Assembly: GCF_035222275.1 (NCBI RefSeq)
Contig: NW_026946359.1
Span: 930,001 to 994,000, forward strand
Direction: 5' to 3'
Source: Podospora bellae-mahoneyi
Lineage: Eukaryota; Ascomycota; Sordariomycetes; Sordariales; Podosporaceae
DNA: 64,000 nucleotides
Shown here: piece by piece, positions 1 to 11,365 of the stretch
Position numbering within the stretch: position 1 is the stretch's first letter
Layout: every line of letters begins with the position of its first letter
The notes under the pieces: model-generated
Seen by the model: only the letters and a program-made list of their open reading frames with translations
What the model was told of the DNA's origin: nothing
Database searches by the model: none
Program-made: the position numbers and the translations under genes

Positions 1-245
1 TTTGGGCCTGAGAGGGCCGGCGGATGTGGTGAATTTGATGGCTGTTTGGGGGTTGGGGCCGGAGAGGGGGTTTGAGGGGTTGGGGATGGGGGCGAGGGCG
101 GTGGTGGTGAATGAGGGGGTGAGGAGGAGGGGGTTTAGGGGGGTGGTGGATATTGTGAGTGTTGCGGAGGGGGGACCGGAGAGGGCGAAGGGGGAGGAGG
201 AGGAGACAAATGGGAAGCAGGGGAAGAAGGGGCAGAAGCAGAAGG

Positions 246-281
<36 letters not shown>

Positions 282-400
282 GACAGGGGCAGAAGAGGAA
301 GAATAATGATAAGGTTGGTGGTGGTGGGATTGGGGGTGGTGGTGGTGGTGGTGGGCAGCAGAAGAATAACAAGAAGATGAGGAAGGAGGGGATGGCATGA
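1..400 (+). CDS. RPP1: RNase P/MRP protein subunit p30 (Rpp1), C-terminal part
   Basis: The 3' end of a gene that begins left of the window; the frame is open from base 2 and stops with TGA at 398-400. Rpp1/Rpp30 is a TIM-barrel-like protein subunit shared by nuclear RNase P (tRNA 5' processing) and RNase MRP (rRNA processing). The visible C-terminal part carries the family signature: a stretch starting RGPADVVNL, followed by GLG and a segment ending RAVVVNEGVRRRGFRG, which matches the human RPP30 pattern of LRGPYDVANL followed by an arginine-rich end. The last 70 or so residues are a basic, disordered tail with 11 glutamines and glycine runs. It is convergent with the secreted-protein gene at 832-2368. 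Family assignment is from remembered homologues and rests on only about 60 conserved residues. Confidence 0.8.
248..280 (+). repeat. (CAG)11 microsatellite in RPP1
   Basis: Eleven perfect CAG units encode the polyglutamine run in the disordered tail of Rpp1. A GGT/GGG-rich run coding for glycines follows at about 314-355. Confidence 0.95.
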
Positions 401-831
401 GTGTTTGTGAGATAGGGCTTGAGAGATAGAGGCATTTGATACCCCCATTTTGAAGACGTTTTGACGTGTTCAAGTACCCAGGCCTGTGTTCTGGCTCTGT
501 TGACTCTCTTGTCATGCATCATAACCGCTACGAAACAGCACAATTCACCAAGAACAAACAAAGAATGATGTTGAGAACACAGGAGACTTGCTCCTTTCCC
601 CCTCTTCCATTCCCCAAAAAAATACATCTAATAAACAAACAAAACGAACGTCAACCCAGAAGAAGTCGCTATATATACAAAGTTCAAAACTCCCTCGTTC
701 TTTCATATCATTAAAAAAAAAAGTCTCGCCTCGTATATTTCTCCTTCATACGTGTCTTTTAAACTTTATGTAGTATATGTACCATCAGAGAGAGGTCTTC
801 TTTGCACATCTATTTCCTCCTTGGGGTTGTT
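401..831. other. Intergenic, convergent 3' ends
   Basis: This spacer lies between the stop of RPP1 and the stop of the minus-strand secreted-protein gene, so it should hold both 3' UTRs. It is A/T-richer than its flanks with short A runs near 613-722. I see no gene in it. Confidence 0.6.
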
Positions 832-2368
832 TTAAATGGCAACAGCAGCAGCAGCAGTAGCCTGCACCAATCCCCCCAAGTTCAACTGGCTCTCCAGCTT
901 CACACCCTCCAGGTCGATATCCACCACCGGCACAGCAGCACCACCATTATTCACGCCCTCTACCGCACCGTTCGCAACGGCTGGTGTGGTGGCTGCCGGT
1001 GGGGGCGGGGCCTCGGCCGAGGCGATGGGGATGAGGCTTGCGACACCGCCAAAGGCCCCTTCTGGGATCAAGGGAACGGTGGGGGTGGGGTTTGCGAGGC
1101 TGAGGGTTGAGTCCAGGGATGAGGCGGCTGCTGGAGGGGGTGGGGTTGTTGCTACTCCGGTCAGCATCACTCTAGATGATTTTTTTTTAAAAAAAAAGAG
1201 GGGGAGGGTGGGGGGGGGAGGGCAGGTAACTTACGAGCAGCGGTTTCCTCTGCTGGGGCGGACTCCTCAGCAGGTGTAGTCTCTGCTGGAGCGGCGCCCT
1301 CGGTGGAAGTGGGGGTTTCGACTGGGAGGGCTTCAGCGGTAGAGGATTCCAAACCCGGGAGAGGCGCAAGAGAGGAGGCGGCGTCGCCTGCGTTGGGGTC
1401 TAGGCCGGGGAGAGGGGCGAGGGTGGGCTCAGCGCCTGCTTCGGCGGCGGTGGTGGTGGTGCTCTCTGAAAGGACAACGCCGGGCACGGGATCGACGGTG
1501 GGCTCGGCGGCGGCGGGTTCTTCGGTGGAGAGGCCGGGAGGAGGGAGGAGCTCGGGGTTGCCTTCGGCTGGGGGGTTGGCGTCTTCGGTCGGGAGAGGGA
1601 GAAGGGTGTCGGGTGCGTCACTACCGGCGGCGGGGGCTTCGGTGACGGCGGGATCGGCAGCGGCAGGGTCGGTCACGGCTGGGTCAGCAGCGGGTGGTGC
1701 CTCCTCGGTTGGAACCGCAGGAGGGGCGGTTTCAACCGCGCTGGTGACAATGGCTTCGGTAGGAACCTGCACAACAACGACACCAACACCACCCGAGGCA
1801 AGACCACCGGTGGCGGGCGTAGGCGTAGCAACCGGGTCGGCTCCGGTTTCGATAGCTCCAACGGCTCCATCCGGAGCAGTAGCCGTGGCCTCGACGCCCT
1901 CAGCGGGAGGCGGAACATCTCCCTCGCTCGGTTGAGCAGCTTCTCCCCCTTCCTGAACCTGCCCATTACAGACCGTAACCGTTACCGGCGGCGCCGTGAC
2001 GGTAACAGCCGCAGCACCATCCGCTCCAACAGTCTCTGTGATGGTCACCGTCTCAGTCGCGTTCCCAACCGCACCCGCCGCGCCGTCACCCCCAACAGTA
2101 ATAGTCTGCCGTTCCGTCTCGGTCACCGTCACCTGCTCCTGCCTCGCAACGATGCGGTCGTAGATGCTCATGAATCCATCCGCCAAGTTTGGTGCTGACG
2201 AAGGGGCATTCTGACGACGCGCCAGTCTTGCCCCATCTCGCTCATAAACAGCTGCCTATCTCAAGTGTTAGTTCCACAACCTCAATTTTCCCACTCAGAG
2301 AAATCTCTTACCTGGGCGAGCGAGAGGGTGCCCAGGAAAAGTGCTAACGAAGACACATGAGGCCTCAT
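832..2368 (-). CDS. Secreted Ala/Pro/Thr-rich low-complexity protein
   Basis: Three exons on the minus strand: 2368-2312, 2255-1235 and 1169-832, giving 471 aa. Exon 1 encodes a signal peptide (MRPHVSSLALFLGTLSLAQ) and ends at a GTAAGA donor; exon 2 begins AAVYERDG and soon has LARRQ, a possible Kex2-type cleavage site. The body is built of Ala, Pro, Thr, Val and Glu. A first segment has alternating TVTV/TETE patterns (VTVTAPPVTVTV), then a long acidic Pro/Ala region with repeats of the form LAPLPGL, then a hydrophobic Ala/Val tail. There is no enzyme motif and almost no Cys. The second intron uses an AGAG acceptor, of which only the second AG keeps the frame. The role is unknown; a cell-wall or extracellular matrix protein is likely. 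The tail is not a clear GPI signal. Confidence 0.75.
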
Positions 2369-2578
2369 TGTAACATGTACAGATATTAATCACTCGGGCT
2401 GTCCAACAACACACGCAACAACGGCACTAGCCAAATGCCGATATCTCCCAAATCCAACAACAACAAAATGACGAGGGAGCGGACACAACAGGCCAGCCGT
2501 CGATAAAAAATAGAATGGGATCAACCCAGTGGCGGAATAAAATAAAAAACGTTGGTGAAATCGGTTGGCGCTCCTCCT

Positions 2579-2614
<36 letters not shown>

Positions 2615-4804
2615 CAAGGTTGAGGGCGACAAAGTCTCGAGGTCGCCACACAACAAATCCGCAACTGCTCTCCTCCGATCGATTACCAAGCAACAAACAC
2701 AAGACGAACCGATGAACCGCGAACGTGTAAAGGACTTGTGGGGGTTGCGTATCAACAACACACAGGGGCACCGCCGCCAAGTAATAAAGAATCAAACGTC
2801 AAGAAAAAGAAGGGAAAGGGTGGTGTGGGTTAAGGAACGTGGGTTGAAAGGTCCAGACCAGCAACAAGAGGGAAGAAGAGAGAAAAAGAGAAACGAAAGA
2901 TCAAAACTGACGGGACGGGACCATTTTGCTGCTGAACAAAACAAGAGAGAGGGAGAGGGAAAAGAAGCTTTCAGGAGTGAGAGAGGAATTCAACAAGGTG
3001 GCATCGAAACTGTTTCGACTTTGGACAAGGGGCGCGCGCCATTGGAGAGCCAAGCCATGACTGTACCTTTTTTTCCCTGCTGACTCCTGTGTCTTGTTTG
3101 CGTAGTATTTGCTTCCAAAAAAGGAGAATACAAGCCCAGGAAGGAGAAGGCCGAAGGGGGGAAATACCAAGAAAACATGCTTAAACGCCCCGGCAGCATC
3201 ATCACGTAGATCACGGACTGTGGTCGCCAAAAGGGACCCAAAAGGTGGTCATCGGCAGACGTGTTCTGGACCTGACCCCCCTGTCGCTCCCGCAGTTGCG
3301 GAACCTTGCGGCTCAAGGCTGACCCCCTGGCGGTCCCCACGCCGTGAGGGGGCGTGAGACTGACCCCCGACGGTTCCTGTCGGAGGTCGGCCCAGATGAA
3401 ACAGGCCAATGCCTGAGCGGCGCAGGGGAGCCTGGCTGCTTTGACGACAAGCACAAAAACCAGCAAGAGCCCCGTCGTCTTTTTTTGAGATGGTCTGATG
3501 AGAGGGTGATGCGTCGGGGAAGGATTCCTATTTCTTCATTGCTGACGACGACAGCGACAGTGATACCTAGTAGCATGATGTTTGGCTAAACTCACCTTGC
3601 GGGACTTTCGCAAAGAGCGAGGTGAACGAAACAGAACCGAACGATATGATGTACATGCTCGGTAGTTGAGGTTAGAAGTCGAACCTATCGCAATCCATTC
3701 AAGTCCGGGGAAGTGTGATATTGGATGGTCGAGCGCCTCATGAGACCCGGCCTGCCCCAGGTTTTGTGAGGGCTGGCGTATCGAGCCGCATCGGATCGTG
3801 TGGCCTGCTTTCTGCGGCCCGGTGAAGGCGTAATCAGAAAAATGTCGGATTGCTGGCCAATGAAGGATATACACAAAGATGTGAAGATAAAGAACGAGAT
3901 GTCGGAAGTTGATTGTCAGCACTTGAAGTTGTCAACATCGTTGGATCAATTGGAAGTGGAGCACGTTACGGAAGAACCCACAAAGAACCTCCCGGTGTAA
4001 ACGAATAGCTGTTCCTGGAAATGCGGGCCAGTTGAGGTTACGGCTTAGAGATTTGAGTGCGAAAAGAAGTAGTGAGCTCTTGCTAAGTCAGCGAACCTCT
4101 GTAAGTTGATTTGGTCGGCTCTACTTACTTTCCCTTGGCGTGACTCTCCGCGGCTCAAAGGGATTCAACCAAGGACACACGATCCCAATGTAATTCATGA
4201 CGAGATGAATCGTTCCCATTATCCCTGACCCAATCCCACCATATACCCCGCGATATCTCATCGCTAAGGTGAAAACAATTCAGATTATCATCTTGCCGAC
4301 TTCCCCTCAATCTCCAGCTGGAGAACAGGGCCTTGGCTCTGATCTGCTGGCAGATTGCATTAAATGTGGGAGCAAACACCACCAGCAGCCCAATCGACTC
4401 ATCTGAATAGTTGCTTTTTATTATCGCAAAGCAGGGGGGGTAAAAGGCAACTTGCCAAAAGAAGACATTCCCATATCAGAATGATGTAATTAAAGAGCTT
4501 TCAGTACCCTATGTGCTTTTGCTGCTTGGCACCAACAACACCTGACAACCCACCTCAACAGCACAATCCACGATAGCATCAATCAGTATAAACATAGATA
4601 CCAATGCCAGTGTACACAACTACTCTGATTAAAGTACCCCGACAATGCCGTAAAAGAAGAAGCCACAAGAAACACCTTTCCAAATGTTATTCTCATCACC
4701 CCCCAACCCAAACCACAGTCTAGTCCATCAATGTCATATCCTTTCTCTCAAAAGAGCGTGTCATAACAAACAAAACCACAAACAAAGATCCCCCCCTACC
4801 CAAC
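2369..4804. other. 2.4-kb intergenic region
   Basis: This region is upstream of the secreted-protein gene and downstream of the AT-hook/BRCT gene, both on the minus strand. It contains an (ATG)11 microsatellite. The open frames here are short, overlap on both strands and lack recognisable domains, so I call no gene. It probably holds the secreted-protein promoter and the BRCT gene 3' UTR. Confidence 0.5.
2581..2613. repeat. (ATG)11 microsatellite
   Basis: Eleven perfect ATG/GAT trinucleotide units lie about 210 bp upstream of the start of the secreted-protein gene. The apparent poly-Met, poly-Asp and poly-Ile frames across it come from the repeat. Confidence 0.95.
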
Positions 4805-7800
4805 TCAACGCCATGATTTAGCCAATGGGCTTCCAATCTTTGGCGCAAACTGCAAGCTCTTCCTGCGAGCAGCCATCAATCTCATCAAGACTCTCTCATC
4901 CTTTTCCTTGTTAAGCACCCGCTCCCCGAGCTCGATAAATGTTGCCCTTTTGGGTGGACAAGTGCGTGTGAGCATCTCTTGCCTTTTGCGTTCCTCGTCT
5001 TCATCATCGTCACCAGCGACAGATGACATGTCTGAGCCAGGGCTGATGTTGGCCACATAGCGAGCAATGGCTTCAGGGGCAGGGGTCTTGGGCACTGGAG
5101 TCAACACCACGCCCCAGGTGTCATCATCGTCTTCCTTATGCTCCCTGTCGTCCTCCGAGTCGATATCATCAACTGAAATGCGGGGCTCCTCGGGGGTGCG
5201 CACCCAAAGGGAGCTGGCACGGCGACTGCTGCTCCGGTTGCTGGCCGGGGTCGTGGGAGCAGTTTGGTTGCCGGTGCGAGTAGTCGAGGAGTTGGTCGGC
5301 GTAGAGTTGCTGGAGGTACTACCTTTCACGGGCGCGGGAATGAGCGTGCCGTTCATGTTGGACATGGCGCGCGGCTCCATGCTCTTCCTTCGACGGGCAC
5401 CACCACGGGGAATAATCTGGGTGTCAATGGCGTAGGGGCCCTCCTCGAGCCATTCGTTCTCACGTTCGCAGCTATTGAGCTTGGTTAGTCTTGCCTCAGA
5501 AGGTGAAATATGACAGGTAACAACTCACTCCAACACCCAGCTCACTCCAACACACTGCACCACGCCTTCACTTTGGCGAACCTTTTCCAGAGTACGCTTG
5601 CCACCATCCTTGTACACCACGTGAGTGATTCCAATCTTGGAATCCGTGTTGGTGGGATTCCACTTCCACTCCTTGAGGCATCGAGCACCCATTTGCGTGA
5701 GCAGCTCAACAAAAATGCCGCTCGCGTCAGCACCCTCAGTTGTGTGAACATCAACAAAGACGACTGCCCCACGGAGCAGTGCTGGGTTCAGATCCCGTCT
5801 CGGGGTGCGAGCAGGGGTCCCCAGGGTCGACCAGATATCACCCTTCGCCGGAGTGACGGGTGGGACAGACTTGGCCTGTGCCTCTTCTTCATCCTCCATT
5901 TCTTCAACAGACTCAGTCTTGGTGGGCGTATACGAGATAACTGTTGCGCTCCGAGTTACGCGATCTGTGGGTCTTGAAACGGGGAGACGCGAGGCGCTGC
6001 CGGCACGCTGAATTGGCTTAGGGCGAGGGGTAGAGTCGTCGGCCGGCTTGAGAGGCACCTTTGCAATGGTGTGAACTTCTCGTGGGCGCAGGGTACGAGC
6101 TGGAGTAACCGGAGGGACAGGACTGGCTGTAGTGGTGGCTCTAGAAGAGATGTTGGGATCCACTGGCAGTTCATTCTCATCTCCGTATTCCTGGCTTGCC
6201 TCAGAGATGGTGTCGTCATGACTCGAATTGCTCATGTTGGCCTCAGCCTGTTCGGGCTCCATGAGAGACATCTCATTTGCTTCAGCTGCGAGGGCGGCAT
6301 CCTCTTCTGTGGGGGTGATGTCTTCGAGGATAGGAGTCTCAATCTCAGCACTGGAATCAACCGCCTCCTCGTCAACATCCATGGCATCGGACCGATTGAG
6401 CATCTCATTCTCAAAGAAACCATTCCCGGGCTCCAGACCGGGAGTCGCGAGATCCTCATTTGTAGACGTGTTTTCCTCCTCATCTGTTTCGTGTGACACT
6501 GATAATGGGGAGTCGGCTTTGCTGTTTGTCTTCACAGGGCTAGGTCCCGCAGTCCAGCCATTGAGCTGAGAAGCCAAGGGAGTGAATCCAACGCTGTCAT
6601 CGATACGGACCCTCTTGGCGGTGCTCCTACCAGACGACATCCTAGGCTGACTGGTCTGAGCACGAGGAGTCCTCAACGAGGAACGACGGCATGGAGTGTT
6701 GGGCAGCGCGGTGAAGGCAGACGAGAATGGGTTTTGTCGGGTAGGAGCCTCATCCTCAGAGTCTGTGTCCTCGCTCTGGTACGGGTCCAGGTCCTTCTCG
6801 CGGAGGCCGAATTGAAATAGGGCAGGCGCAACCTTGGGAGCAGGCCTAGCCTGCTCCTCAGGTTCCTCAGCATCGGCGCTGTCAACTGCCATTTCCTCAC
6901 ACTGTTCCTCAACTTGCTCATTTTCCTGCAGGATAGTCTCGGCTGAGTCATCCTCCGCCGCGGCTTCGTCGTTCTCTTGTTCGATGAGTTCCACTTCCTC
7001 CTCCTCCTCTCCCTCCTCCTCCTGCTCCTGTTCCTCCTGCTCCACCTGCTCCACCTGCTCCTCAATCTCGTCATCGACCTTGTTCTCGTTGTTCTCAACG
7101 ACATCGTCGATGTGTACTTCCTCCTGCTTCTGCTTCTCTTCCTCTTCTTCCTCGGACAAGCTCGTCTCAAGAGCCAGAACCGGGTCTGCATGTCGGGGCA
7201 GAATAGTCGAGAGACGCCCGGGAAACTCGGGGACTTCTGGTGACACGACTGCGACATCATCTTCTTCCTCTTCGTCTGTGTTGCCCATGATCATGTCACC
7301 ATCTTCATCCGAAAGAGTCCTGGCCTCCTGCTCAGCAGGGACCGGCACAGCTGGCATGGGGCTGGCAAGCAACGTGGGCTTCGGCGCAGGGCTCCTGCAT
7401 TCTTCCTCCTCTTCCTCAATCCTCGGCGGGAAACTCTTGATCGGTGAGACAACCGAGCGTTTAGCTGGGGATGAGAGCAGAGAAAACTTGAAGGGCGAAG
7501 GGTTCACCTGGCTGCCACCGACACTCCCCAAGGCAATGGGAATGGCAAGGGGCTGTCGCTTGGCGGGTGTTTGCAAAAGGCTACACTTGATGGGGGATAC
7601 CTGACCTTGGGGCTGGGTTTGAGAGGTAGAGGCTGCAAAAAGACCATCAACGCGTCGCGGAGGGGATTTCATACTTCCTTTCCAGGGTGATGGAGGTAGC
7701 CGTTTTGCGGGGGTTCCGAGCATGAGGGTGAGTGTGGCATCCGAGGTAGGCATGACCGGCACGTTTTCGTCGTTCTCCGTGGGATGTCTCCGGTCCAGGG

Positions 7801-8689
7801 AGGAGGCGAGGGCCTTGGTGGCGCCCATGGCGGGCTTTACGGGTGCCTTTTTGAATCGTCGAACGGGGACCTTCTCGTCCATACCGAGTTCGTCGTCGGA
7901 TTCCGCGGCCCGGCTCACGGCGAGCTGGTTGATCTTCTTAGGACTCAATGGAAGTGGCTTATCCTTCGTGGAACTCACTGTATTGGAAACGGCATTTGTC
8001 GCTCCTTTGGTAGCACGGGCGGTTCGGCCGGTGGCAGTAGCTCCCTTGCGAACAGGTTTCTTGTTCAGGGCTCCAGTTGTGCTAGCAGCTTGTGTCGAGC
8101 TCCTCGAGGGCGGCGCAACATTCTCCTTCTCAGGCACCTCGAACTTGACGGTCTTCTTGATCGCTGGTTTAGCAAGGGACTTGGCAGCCGTGCTCGCGGT
8201 ACCAGCTGTGGCAGGGCGGCGGGTCGTTGGCTTCTTTGCGGCAGCGGGTTCGGGGTCTGTGGCAGTCTTCTTGGGCTGGGCTGTCCTGGCAGCGGTTTCG
8301 GATGCGATGGTCTCGACAGTCTTCCTTGGCCTTCCCCTAGCCCTTGTTGATGTAGATAGTACTGGCGCTGATGGGGCCTCTGTTGCCTTCTTGGGCCTGC
8401 CACGTCCTCGGGTAGGCTTCACAGCGAGACTTGAAGATGGCTTAGCGGGCTTCTGCTCTTCATGATCTGACTCCTCCTCCTCCTCGTCATCAAACGGGCT
8501 CTTCCGCTTGAGAGATCCTCGCGACGTGGTGGTGTTGAGCGTCGAGGCCGAGGAGGTCGTCAGTGTACCACGGGCCGTCTTCGTCCTGGCAGCAGCAGTC
8601 ATAATCTTTGTCGTCTTTGAGGCCGGCTCAACAGCCTTGGCTGCGGCACGCGCCCGAGTGATCCGTTTTGGTGGTGATTGGGGGTCCAT
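4805..8689 (-). CDS. AT-hook and BRCT domain nuclear protein
   Basis: Two exons, 8689-5529 and 5471-4805, joined across a 57-nt intron (GTGAGT..AG), give 1,275 aa. The N-terminus is basic and has two AT-hook cores, RGRGRPKK near residue 94 and RARGRPRK near residue 117, which bind the minor groove of AT-rich DNA. A long disordered middle has repeated TPAKR/SPFKFSLL-like motifs and a Glu-rich stretch of about 100 residues. A single BRCT domain follows at about 967-1067. Splicing completes its last helix: SWVL is at the end of exon 1 and DCERENEWLEEGPY at the start of exon 2, matching the SWVLDC end of microcephalin-type BRCT domains. BRCT domains bind phosphopeptides or partner proteins in DNA repair and chromosome biology. 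A chromatin or DNA-damage role is likely, but I cannot name an orthologue. The gene is divergent from MDM12. Confidence 0.85.
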
Positions 8690-9606
8690 GTTTCGTTGGG
8701 TTTTTTGGTCGTGTTTTGCTTTTTAGGGGTATTTGAAGGGAAAAAGAAAACACGAGGTGACGAGATGAAAGGACAGCGCGGAAAAGGCCAGAACTAACAG
8801 CAATTCCTCATAATAACGCTGAGTTGCTGTGGTTGGCGATTGACGTGTGGGCGATGACGCTGCTGTTTACGGTGAAACAGCAACGATGGCCAGTGACCGC
8901 TCCTTGTTGAAAGACTTGAATTGTGGGACGCTGTTGCCGCTTGTTGATTTGCGTGACTGCTGTTGCCTAGGAGACGGTGGGGCTACTTGGCGGTGGATCC
9001 CTCCCACTCGGCAGTTTCTCTACAAAGCGGAGAAGGGTTAGGGTTGCATTCATTTCCTGCTCTTCAGGCACAAGGACGCTACCTGCTGCTTTTCAACCGT
9101 TGCATGAATGGTTACAAGGTCATCCATTGCAGAGTCTGATACGAGCTTCACACTCGGAAGCAGTGCTTCCATGAGTTGTTGTGGGCAATGAATGTTGGCA
9201 GGCGAGTGTCGGTGTGTGAAGTAAGCTGGAGCAGCCATCGGTCATGGTGCCGTAAATGCCACTGGAGTAGCGCATGAATTGACATATTCCATAGCTCATC
9301 CATGGCTCATCCGAAAAAAAAAGAGCATCTCATAAGATTCTTAAGGCAAGATAGTAGATTTTGTGAAGAAAAATGAATTGTTGATTAGGGACGAGATCTG
9401 GCAGGAGATTCTCAGTGCTTTCTTTGGTCAGCCCCACTGCCAAACGTCAGAGTTCAAGCTTCAGGCTTTGTGAATGAGAATTTACATTGCATGTAACGAC
9501 AACCTTCAACCATTAGACCTTGGAATCCTACCCGGCATTCTGACGACAATCAAACACCCACTAAATTTCCGAGAGTTACTAGTTTCATTTGCCCGAAAAA
9601 AAAGCG
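8690..9606. promoter_or_regulatory. Divergent promoter region, BRCT gene and MDM12
   Basis: A 0.9-kb spacer between two divergent start codons should hold both promoters. A telobox-like GGGTTAGGG lies at 9035-9043. No gene is seen. Confidence 0.5.
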
Positions 9607-11286
9607 ATGTCCATCGATCTCAATTGGGAAACGGTCACGGGCGGCCCTGATGGACAAGAGCTTGCCGACAGCATCCGCGATTTCATCCACACCAAGTTCC
9701 AATCAGTACCATTACCGCGTTTCATCAAATCAGTCACCGTGCATGACTTTCAGTTTGGGACGATACCGCCAGAGATTGAGTTGAAGGATATCACCGACCC
9801 GTTACCAGACTTTTACGAGGAAAATCTTGATTCGGACTTGGCATCAGAGTCTGGCAGCGAGGAGGATGAGGAGGAAATTGCAGATGACCGAAGACGGCGA
9901 CAGACTGAAGCGGTGTTAGCTGGCGGTGCTGGGGCTCATAATCTCTCAGCTCTCCCACCACATCTCAGTCTTGGTGGTCTCGGAGGTTTGGGTAGTCTTG
10001 GTGCCGGTGGTTCACGCAATGGAGGAGACATAGGGAGCCCCTTTTTACGCGTCAACACGCCCGGTATTCCAGGAGGCACCTCCAACCTCCACTACTTTCA
10101 CTCCCAATTCGCCACGGGATTATCAGGCACCCAAACACCACTCGCCGCCGTAGCAGGAGCTCACCACCTCAACAGCACCGCCTGGCTAGAAGGCCACGGC
10201 CACAGCTCCTCAGCACCAAACCTCCACCAATACGGCGCCCCAGACTTTGGCGGTGTCGACGGGCAATCAACCGCCCCGGCACCCAACCAAGGCCTCCGTC
10301 GTCCTCTCCTCCAACAGCCCCCTTCCACCCACCGCCGCAACCCCTCCCAAAGCTCCATCGATCTCAACCCCTCCCTCGGCCTCACCCCCCCATCCCCTAC
10401 CGTCCTCTCCGTCCCCCCCTTCCCCGCTTCCTCAACCGGCGGCCCATCCCCTCCTCCCGGCCTAGCCAACCCCCATCACCCCCATCACCCTCATCACCCC
10501 CATCACCCCCATCACCCCCATCACCACCACGCCCACCACGTTCACCCCCTCCTCCGAGAAAAGCACTCCGTCTCCACTCTCGCCGCCTCCGCCGGCCCCC
10601 CCTCCCGCCCCCCAACCCGCGACAAAACCACCCCCTCTCACCACCCGGACCCAGAAGACGTCCACGCACCCAATACCACCACAACCAACAAGCAGCGCAG
10701 CACCAGCCCAGCCACCTCCTCCCCTTTGGCAACCTCAGCCCAGGAACAAGCCGAGGAAGAAGAGGAGGAAGAGAAGCGCAAGCTGAGAGAAAAAAAGGTA
10801 GACGACATGCAAGCCGTTTTCCGGATACGTTACGCGGGGGATATCAAACTGTTGCTCACGGCGGACATCCTGCTCGACTACCCCATGCCTAGCTTTGTCG
10901 GGATTCCCGTCAGGTTATCCATCACCGGGCTGACGTTTGATGGGGTGGGGGTGCTGGCCAAGATTAGGAAGAGGGTTCACTTTTGTTTCCTCAGTCCGGA
11001 GGACGCGGTCGCTGCTGTTGGGCAGGGGGAGAATGAAGTTGATGGTGGGGAGGGGGATAAACAAACTGGTTTCAAGTCACCGCCAGGTGGTGGGAATGGG
11101 CTGGGGACGACAAAGCTGGGCGGGTTGCTGCAGGAGATTAGAGTCGAGAGTGAGATCGGTCAGCGGGAGAGCGGGAAGCAGAGCTTGAAGAATGTAGGCA
11201 AGGTGGAGAGGTTTGTGCTGGAGCAGGTGAGGAGGATATTTGAGGAGGAGTTTGTGTATCCTAGTTATTGGACGTTTCTGGTATGA
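9607..11286 (+). CDS. MDM12: Mdm12, ERMES mitochondria-ER tether subunit
   Basis: A single exon of 559 aa. Mdm12 is a cytosolic SMP-domain subunit of ERMES; with Mmm1, Mdm10 and Mdm34 it tethers ER to mitochondria and moves phospholipids between them. The start is the ATG giving [13 protein letters not shown], the characteristic Mdm12 N-terminus; the frame is open a few codons upstream but only with TTG. The SMP domain is split: about residues 1-75 ([19 protein letters not shown], then [19 protein letters not shown]) and about 395-559 (from [22 protein letters not shown] to the end). Between them is a disordered insert of over 300 residues with acidic, Gly/Ser/Pro-rich and His-Pro parts, longer than in yeast Mdm12 (271 aa) but usual in kind for Pezizomycotina. 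It converges on VPS28 with a 79-bp gap. Confidence 0.96.
   Translation: MSIDLNWETVTGGPDGQELADSIRDFIHTKFQSVPLPRFIKSVTVHDFQFGTIPPEIELKDITDPLPDFYEENLDSDLASESGSEEDEEEIADDRRRRQTEAVLAGGAGAHNLSALPPHLSLGGLGGLGSLGAGGSRNGGDIGSPFLRVNTPGIPGGTSNLHYFHSQFATGLSGTQTPLAAVAGAHHLNSTAWLEGHGHSSSAPNLHQYGAPDFGGVDGQSTAPAPNQGLRRPLLQQPPSTHRRNPSQSSIDLNPSLGLTPPSPTVLSVPPFPASSTGGPSPPPGLANPHHPHHPHHPHHPHHPHHHHAHHVHPLLREKHSVSTLAASAGPPSRPPTRDKTTPSHHPDPEDVHAPNTTTTNKQRSTSPATSSPLATSAQEQAEEEEEEEKRKLREKKVDDMQAVFRIRYAGDIKLLLTADILLDYPMPSFVGIPVRLSITGLTFDGVGVLAKIRKRVHFCFLSPEDAVAAVGQGENEVDGGEGDKQTGFKSPPGGGNGLGTTKLGGLLQEIRVESEIGQRESGKQSLKNVGKVERFVLEQVRRIFEEEFVYPSYWTFLV
10471..10530 (+). repeat. 9-bp His-His-Pro coding repeat in MDM12
   Basis: About six tandem copies of a nine-base unit (CCCCATCAC type) encode His-His-Pro repeats, followed by [10 protein letters not shown], inside the disordered insert of Mdm12. 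Confidence 0.9.
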
Positions 11287-11365
11287 TTAATAGGCCTGTC
11301 AATGATCAAGATGATTGGAGGTCACCGAAGCATCGTGGACCTGGATTGATGGAATCTTTCATTCG

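Noticed and set aside
2565-3083. 172-aa plus-strand frame
   Set aside because: Its start is the (ATG)11 microsatellite read as poly-Asp; the rest is basic, without domain, and overlapped by equal frames on the other strand.
6834-7604. 256-aa plus-strand frame, Ser/Cys-rich
   Set aside because: It is the antisense shadow of the Glu-rich part of the AT-hook/BRCT gene.
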